64,000 nt of DNA from Flavobacterium panacagri. Its GTDB lineage: Bacteria; Bacteroidota; Bacteroidia; Flavobacteriales; Flavobacteriaceae. Location: assembly GCF_030378165.1 (NCBI RefSeq), contig NZ_CP119766.1:2728001-2792000 (forward strand). Reading direction: 5' to 3'. The position numbers and the translations under genes are program-made. The notes under the pieces are model-generated. The model saw only the letters and a program-made list of their open reading frames with translations, was not told the DNA's origin and did not search any database. Shown piece by piece: positions 59,710 through 64,000 of this stretch. Each line of letters starts with the position of its first letter. The first letter of the stretch is position 1.

Positions 59710-60213
59710 TCATCGCTTTTTCATGACAAATCGTTCTGTATTGGGTTTGCCTTTTTTCAAACCAGAGATTTCTGCGATTAATGAATCTTTTGCGACAAGA
59801 TTGTAAATGATTTTGTTTGGATAATCGTGTTTTGGATTTTCAAAAACGATTTGATTTTCGCTTGCTGAGGTCATTTCGAAACTTACAGGTAATTCTTGAT
59901 TCTGCCCAGGAACGGTTACGATGTAAGAGAGTTTTCCGTTGGCTTCTTCTAATCGAACATGTTCAGCAAAAACAATATCATTTTGACCAACAACAAAATA
60001 GGATTCACCACGATAAACGGAATCATTTTCTTTTTTCCATCGTTCGGTAAGTTCTCCTTCGGCCGATTTATTTCCCCATTCCCCAATAAACCACTCTGCT
60101 TTGGCAAGATTTGGATATGTTTTTACTGGAGCTTCGGTTTTGATTTCTTTTTTACAAGAAGATAAAACTACAATAGTAAAGATTGTGGAAAATAGAATAC
60201 CTTTTGTTTTCAT
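59710..60213 (-). CDS. DUF6265-type lipoprotein (paralogue 1)
   Basis: A 167-residue predicted lipoprotein with leader and lipobox VLSSC (Cys20). The mature domain is a small beta-barrel-like fold with EWFIGEWGNKSAEGELTERW near the start, then IVFENPKHDYPNKI and AEISGLKKGKPNTERFVM, the pattern of DUF6265. Its paralogue at 61031 keeps the same three motifs (WLIGNWENTS, LVFENAKHDYPQKI, AEISG..GKPSSEKFVM). No catalytic residues are recognised; lipocalin-like small-molecule binding is a guess. It is bounded at its 3' end by repeat copy A and upstream by copy B. Confidence 0.8.
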   Translation of the reverse strand: MKTKGILFSTIFTIVVLSSCKKEIKTEAPVKTYPNLAKAEWFIGEWGNKSAEGELTERWKKENDSVYRGESYFVVGQNDIVFAEHVRLEEANGKLSYIVTVPGQNQELPVSFEMTSASENQIVFENPKHDYPNKIIYNLVAKDSLIAEISGLKKGKPNTERFVMKKR

Positions 60214-60370
60214 GATTTGTTTATTTAAAAAAATATAAAGGTAATTTAAATATTTGTTTTTTAGGTTGTTGTATTGGTTTTGGATGATTTCTAACTCAAT
60301 ATTTACAATTCTATTCCATATAAATTAACCGAACCTACGGCTCTTTAAAAAACTAGAATAATCTCGTTAT

Positions 60371-60400
60371 AACCGGATTAAAATCCGGCCCTACAAAATA
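60371..60400. repeat. Diverged inverted copy of the dispersed repeat core
   Basis: AACCGGATTAAAATCCGG followed by CCCTACAAAATA is close to the reverse complement of the core of copies A and B. It lies in the 324-base gap 60214-60537, which holds no gene that I can see. Confidence 0.6.
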
Positions 60401-60432
60401 GGTAGAACCGATGGTTCTTTTTTTGTATTTAA

Positions 60433-60520
60433 AATTCCGTAGGAATGAATTATTTTGTAGCAACGGATTTCAATCCGTTTAAGAATAGACGTACGGGGAA
60501 TCCAAAGTTCCGTAGGAACG
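60433..60520. repeat. Dispersed repeat 'TAGGAATGAATTATTTTGTAG', copy B
   Basis: Direct copy of the element at 59592-59677, in the same orientation, again immediately 3' of a minus-strand lipoprotein gene (60538). The terminal AGTTCCGTAGGAACG word is identical. Confidence 0.8.
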
Positions 60521-60537
60521 GTATATGTTAATTTTGT

Positions 60538-60996
60538 TTATTGTAAGGATTGACAATTTTGGTCTATATGAGATTTTATTCGTTTTTTGAATTCTAAAGG
60601 CAATTGTAATTTTACAGAACAAAAATCTTCAACTGTAAATTGTTGTGTTTCTTCATTAAAGAGAATTGCTTTTGAAGAAATATAGTCACTGTTATAATAC
60701 CATACATTTGCATTGTTGTCTACATATAACATCCAATAATGATACGGACTAAAAGTTTCGTCTAAGGATTGTTGAAAAAGGATTTTGGATTTTGAGTTCC
60801 TTATAGCAAATAGTAATGATCCGTCTTTTAATTCTTTTATTAATATATTTCTGTTTTTACTAGGAATAGTATAGATTCCCGCTTCATATAAAAAGCCCGA
60901 TTTGATATTTTTGAGTATTAATTCATCGTTTTTACAAGATATAAGAATCATGAATAGTAACGGAAAGACTAAATAGATAAATGTTTTTTTTCTCAT
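60538..60996 (-). CDS. Small lipoprotein of unknown function
   Basis: A 152-residue predicted lipoprotein with a basic start, hydrophobic leader and lipobox ILISC (Cys21). The mature part is mainly beta, with aromatic-rich segments (SPYHYWMLYVDNNANVWYYNSDY) and two Cys near the end. I recognise no family. It lies between the two DUF6265 paralogues on the same strand, 34 bases after the start of paralogue 2's neighbourhood and with repeat copy B at its 3' end, so it may be read together with the gene at 61031, whose stop is 35 bases from its start. Confidence 0.7.
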   Translation of the reverse strand: MRKKTFIYLVFPLLFMILISCKNDELILKNIKSGFLYEAGIYTIPSKNRNILIKELKDGSLLFAIRNSKSKILFQQSLDETFSPYHYWMLYVDNNANVWYYNSDYISSKAILFNEETQQFTVEDFCSVKLQLPLEFKKRIKSHIDQNCQSLQ

Positions 60997-61030
60997 TTTA
61001 GATCTTTTACTTTTTACAACGACAACTTAT

Positions 61031-61507
61031 TTACTTTTTCGTCATCACAAACTTCTCCGAACTCGGTTTCCCGTTCAAATTCCCTGAAATCTCAGCTGTC
61101 AAAGTATTATTAGCGCCTTTTGTATAAGTGATTTTTTGAGGATAATCGTGTTTAGCATTTTCAAAAACTAATTGTTTATCCGATTCAGAAGTCGCAGGAA
61201 AGGAAACAGGTTTATCGTTATTCTGTCCTTTTACGGTTGCTTTGTAAGTTAATGTTTCGCCAAGCTGTGCTAGGATAATAGTTTCAAAATGAAGTGTATC
61301 TTTTCCTTTTATAAAATAAGAAGAAGCACTAAAAGTACTGTCATTTAGTTTTTGCCAGTTTTCACTTAGAACACCTTCTGGAGAAGTATTTTCCCAGTTG
61401 CCAATAAGCCAATCTGCGATTTTGATTTTATCTTTTTCTACAGATTCTTTTTTCTGGCAGGAAACGAAAGCAATGATAAGTGCAATAAGAGTAATTTTCT
61501 GAAACAT
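61031..61507 (-). CDS. DUF6265-type lipoprotein (paralogue 2)
   Basis: A 158-residue predicted lipoprotein. The frame is open to 61564, but the added 19 residues have no signal character; the ATG at 61507 gives a standard leader and lipobox AFVSC. The mature domain matches the gene at 59710 (WLIGNWENTSPEGVL, LVFENAKHDYPQKI, GKPSSEKFVMTKK), so the two are paralogues separated by one unrelated lipoprotein gene. Function unknown; probably located at the outer membrane or facing the periplasm. Confidence 0.8.
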   Translation of the reverse strand: MFQKITLIALIIAFVSCQKKESVEKDKIKIADWLIGNWENTSPEGVLSENWQKLNDSTFSASSYFIKGKDTLHFETIILAQLGETLTYKATVKGQNNDKPVSFPATSESDKQLVFENAKHDYPQKITYTKGANNTLTAEISGNLNGKPSSEKFVMTKK

Positions 61508-61551
61508 ATTTTGTAAGGTTTTGATTGTACTAATGTATGAAAAAAATGGTT

Positions 61552-61800
61552 GCCACGAATTCACGAATTTATTTTTGAAAATTGGTGCGATGTATTGTTT
61601 CTAAACGCACGAAATTAAATTTGAAACATTTTTTGCCACTCCAGATCGCTATCGAGATAAGCTGATTAAAACAATTTTTAGCAAAGATTTATATAATTAA
61701 AATTGAGATTTGATTTTCCAAACTTGTGAAAATAAAAACAATGATATTTCGTGTAATTAAAGACAAAAATAGATTAAAGAATAATTCGTGAATTCGTGGC
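61552..61800. repeat. Perfect 18-bp inverted repeat of the GCCACGAATTCAC family bracketing 213 bases
   Basis: GCCACGAATTCACGAATT (61552-61569) and AATTCGTGAATTCGTGGC (61783-61800) are exact inverse copies, 213 bases apart. The enclosed DNA is A/T-rich and carries no gene that I can see. Other copies of the family (4861-4918, 16425-16474) are short hairpins, so this one may have been opened by an insertion or may be two half copies. Confidence 0.75.
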
Positions 61801-61813
61801 TAAAAAAAAAAGT

Positions 61814-64000
61814 TTAAACGCTTTCCTTCAAAATAGAATACACCAATTCCTTGGTAGGTTTTTGATTTTGAAGTTTGGCTCTTACTTCATCAAAAGTAAC
61901 TTTAAAATCACAGCCCGATTTGTATTCTGCACAGCCGTAAGCTGTTTTGCCTTTTAAAATAGTTCCTTTATTACATTTTGGACATACTAAAGAATCTGAA
62001 GTTTCTTCTTTTACAGCTGTTTTAGGTGCTGTTTTCTTAGGTTCTAACTTGAGTCTGTAGTTTTCTTCAAAACGAATCAAACCTTCAACTGCTCCCGTAT
62101 CTGTTTTAAAACCTTTAATATTTACTGTTGAACCTTTTTGAAGCAATCTTAAATACTGCGGTTCTGTAATTTTTTTATCGTGAAAGACATAAGGAAGTAC
62201 AAAGTCACAACCCGATTTATACTCGCTGCAACCAAAAGCTGATTTTCCTTTTATAAAATTTCCTTTCTGGCATTTCGGACAGGTTTCTGCCAAAATTCCG
62301 CCTGAAGCTTTCTTTTTCTCTGTTTTAACTACAGGTTTCTGAACTGATGCTGCATACGAAATATTGGCGCGAGTAGTCTCGCTTCGAACTTCGTAGACCA
62401 AAGCTTCCACCATTTTTTTCATGTTCCGAATAAAAGCAGCAGCGGTAAAAGTACCTTTTTCAATGTCTTTTAACTGTTTTTCCCAAGACCCCGTAAGTTC
62501 AGCCGATTTGATCAATTCATTTTGAATCGTATCAATTAGCTGAATTCCTGCTATAGTGGGTAAAATCTGTTTTTTATTACGAACAATATACTGGCGTTTA
62601 AAAAGCGTTTCGATAATGTTAGCACGAGTTGACGGACGACCAATTCCGTTTTCTTTCATCAATTCACGTAAATCCTCGTCATCGACTTGTTTTCCTGCCG
62701 TTTCCATTGCCCTAAGCAAAGTAGCTTCGGTATAATAATTAGGTGGCTTGGTTTCTTTTTGAAGAAATGAAGGTTCATGCGGCCCTTTTTCGCCAACAAC
62801 AAAACTCGGTAATAAATCGGGTTCTTTTTCCTTCGCATTCGGATCTTCAAAAACGACTCTAAAACCTTTTTTCAGGATTTCTTTTCCGGTGGCTTTAAAA
62901 GTTACATCGGCTGCTTTTCCTATCACTGTCGTATTGGCAACAAGACAGTCATCATAAAAAACAGCAATAAAACGTTTTACGATAATATCATAAACCTGCT
63001 GCTGATTATGAGGCAGATTGATTTCAATTCCTGTTGGAATAATCGCGTGGTGATCGGTTACTTTTTTGTCGTTGAAAACCTTTGGCGATTTTTTGATTTT
63101 TTTGCCTAAAAGCGGTTCTGTCAAATGAGAATAATTGGTCAGTTTTTGCAGAATTCCTGGTACTTTTGGATAAATATCTCCAGGTAAGAAAGTCGTATCA
63201 ACTCTTGGATACGTGATGGCTTTCTGCTCATATAAAGTCTGTGCAATTTTAAGTGTCTCTTCTGCCGAGAATCCAAACTTTTGATTGCAATAAACCTGTA
63301 AACCTGTTAAATCAAATAGTTTAGGAGCATATTCGTTTCCGTTTTTTTTATCTACAGAAACAATTTCGAAATCACTTTCTTTAACTTTTTCAGCCAGAAT
63401 TTCTCCGTCTTCTTTTTTTAAAAAGCGGCCTTCTTCGTAGCTAAAAAGTGTTTCTCTGTACAGAGTCTGCAATTCCCAATACGGTTGAGGTTTAAAGTTT
63501 TCAATTTCTTTAAATCTTTCTACAACCATTGCGAGCGTTGGTGTCTGCACGCGTCCAATAGACAAAACCTGTTTGTAACCGCCGTGTTTTACGGTGTACA
63601 AACGAGTAGCGTTCATTCCTAAAAGCCAATCACCGATTGCTCTAGAAAATCCGGCATAGAATAAATTATCGTAGTTTTCAGAAGGTTTCAGATTGTCAAA
63701 ACCTTCTTTAATAGCTTCGGTAGTAAGTGACGAAATCCATAAACGTTTGATTTCGCCTTTATAGTGCGCTTCGTTCATTACCCAGCGCTGGATCAATTCT
63801 CCTTCCTGCCCGGCATCCCCGCAATTAATGACCATTTCGGCTTTTTCGAAAAGGGTTTTTATGATTTTAAACTGTTTTTGGATTCCGGAATTCTGAACTA
63901 CTTTAGTCTCGAATTTTTCAGGAAGCATAGGAAGGTTATTCAAATCCCAGCTTTTCCAGTGCGGTTTGTAATCGTTGGGTTCTTTTAAGGTGCATAAATG
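61814..64000 (-). CDS. topB: DNA topoisomerase III, N-terminus beyond the window
   Basis: Type IA topoisomerase of the TopB group. The frame is open through 64000 (it reads ...LKEPNDYKPHWKSWDL before the first Met at 63943), so the true start is outside and the Met is internal. Visible parts are the end of the TOPRIM domain (NCGDAGQEGELIQRW, a DxDxEG-type segment read as GDAGQEGE), GRVQTPTLAMV, the active-site Tyr in ITYPRVDT (codons near 63197-63217), and IGRPSTRANIIETL. The C-terminus has two C-x2-C-x13-C-x6-C zinc-ribbon-like repeats separated by a linker. TopB decatenates and relaxes DNA. Such genes occur both in chromosomes and in mobile elements; nothing else mobile is seen here. Confidence 0.92.
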   Translation of the reverse strand, partial: HLCTLKEPNDYKPHWKSWDLNNLPMLPEKFETKVVQNSGIQKQFKIIKTLFEKAEMVINCGDAGQEGELIQRWVMNEAHYKGEIKRLWISSLTTEAIKEGFDNLKPSENYDNLFYAGFSRAIGDWLLGMNATRLYTVKHGGYKQVLSIGRVQTPTLAMVVERFKEIENFKPQPYWELQTLYRETLFSYEEGRFLKKEDGEILAEKVKESDFEIVSVDKKNGNEYAPKLFDLTGLQVYCNQKFGFSAEETLKIAQTLYEQKAITYPRVDTTFLPGDIYPKVPGILQKLTNYSHLTEPLLGKKIKKSPKVFNDKKVTDHHAIIPTGIEINLPHNQQQVYDIIVKRFIAVFYDDCLVANTTVIGKAADVTFKATGKEILKKGFRVVFEDPNAKEKEPDLLPSFVVGEKGPHEPSFLQKETKPPNYYTEATLLRAMETAGKQVDDEDLRELMKENGIGRPSTRANIIETLFKRQYIVRNKKQILPTIAGIQLIDTIQNELIKSAELTGSWEKQLKDIEKGTFTAAAFIRNMKKMVEALVYEVRSETTRANISYAASVQKPVVKTEKKKASGGILAETCPKCQKGNFIKGKSAFGCSEYKSGCDFVLPYVFHDKKITEPQYLRLLQKGSTVNIKGFKTDTGAVEGLIRFEENYRLKLEPKKTAPKTAVKEETSDSLVCPKCNKGTILKGKTAYGCAEYKSGCDFKVTFDEVRAKLQNQKPTKELVYSILKESV

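Noticed and set aside
61814..64000. Integrative element signalled by topB
   Set aside because: TopB occurs in such elements, but no relaxase, integrase, Tra gene or att-like repeat is seen next to it here.

Overview
The window reads as a chromosomal segment of a Flavobacterium or close relative (Bacteroidota, Flavobacteriia). The support is AT-rich DNA, Bacteroidota-type promoters (TTG about 19-23 bases before TAnnTTTG), a type IX secretion substrate with its SprF/PorP and OmpA partners, fused SecDF, TonB-dependent receptors, and many intergenic hairpin repeats of a style I associate with Flavobacterium. I see no rRNA or tRNA gene, CRISPR array, transposase or prophage. One gene runs off each edge: a TRIC-family channel on the left and a topoisomerase III on the right.

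Layout. 0-9.4 kb: surface polysaccharide genes, comprising a FemAB-like acyltransferase, FdtB-type aminotransferase, Wzx flippase, hexapeptide acyltransferase, four glycosyltransferases and FdtA-type ketoisomerase. Together these suggest a glycan carrying a 3-amino-3,6-dideoxyhexose. 9.4-17.5 kb: ftsE, a 1004-residue TPR protein and a plug-less outer-membrane barrel (with phzF between them, bounded by A/T-rich repeats), a GNAT and a GreA-like protein. 18-28 kb: housekeeping genes asnB, an asnB paralogue, gyrB, mdh and secDF. 28-34 kb: a PagL-like protein, then lgt, yidD, cysS, folE and an aminotransferase on the minus strand. 34-42 kb: a retropepsin/PDZ protein, the T9SS adhesin/SprF/OmpA triad and small envelope proteins. 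42-49 kb: valS and a two-gene envelope module of unknown function. 49-58 kb: a polyvalent-kinase-like orphan, an APC permease, and a metal or siderophore uptake locus (two TonB receptors, a PepSY protein and a DUF4198 protein). 58-64 kb: an MFS transporter, small lipoproteins among dispersed repeats, and topB.

Most unusual signals. (1) Both TonB receptors carry, just upstream of their promoters, four CTTA(A/G) boxes at exact 11-base spacing, the geometry of OmpR/PhoB-family (PmrA-like) operators; no regulator is encoded here. (2) The second asparagine synthetase has Cys2 replaced by Ser, and the glutamine-binding Arg and Asn replaced by Ser and Asp. Its glutaminase half looks dead while the synthetase half is intact, and it sits right behind a normal asnB. 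(3) An orphan kinase-fold gene resembles the kinase domain of phage polyvalent proteins. (4) Several families of hairpin repeats recur between genes, in places forming a 'gene plus repeat' pattern.

All functional calls come from motifs read by eye; no database search was run.
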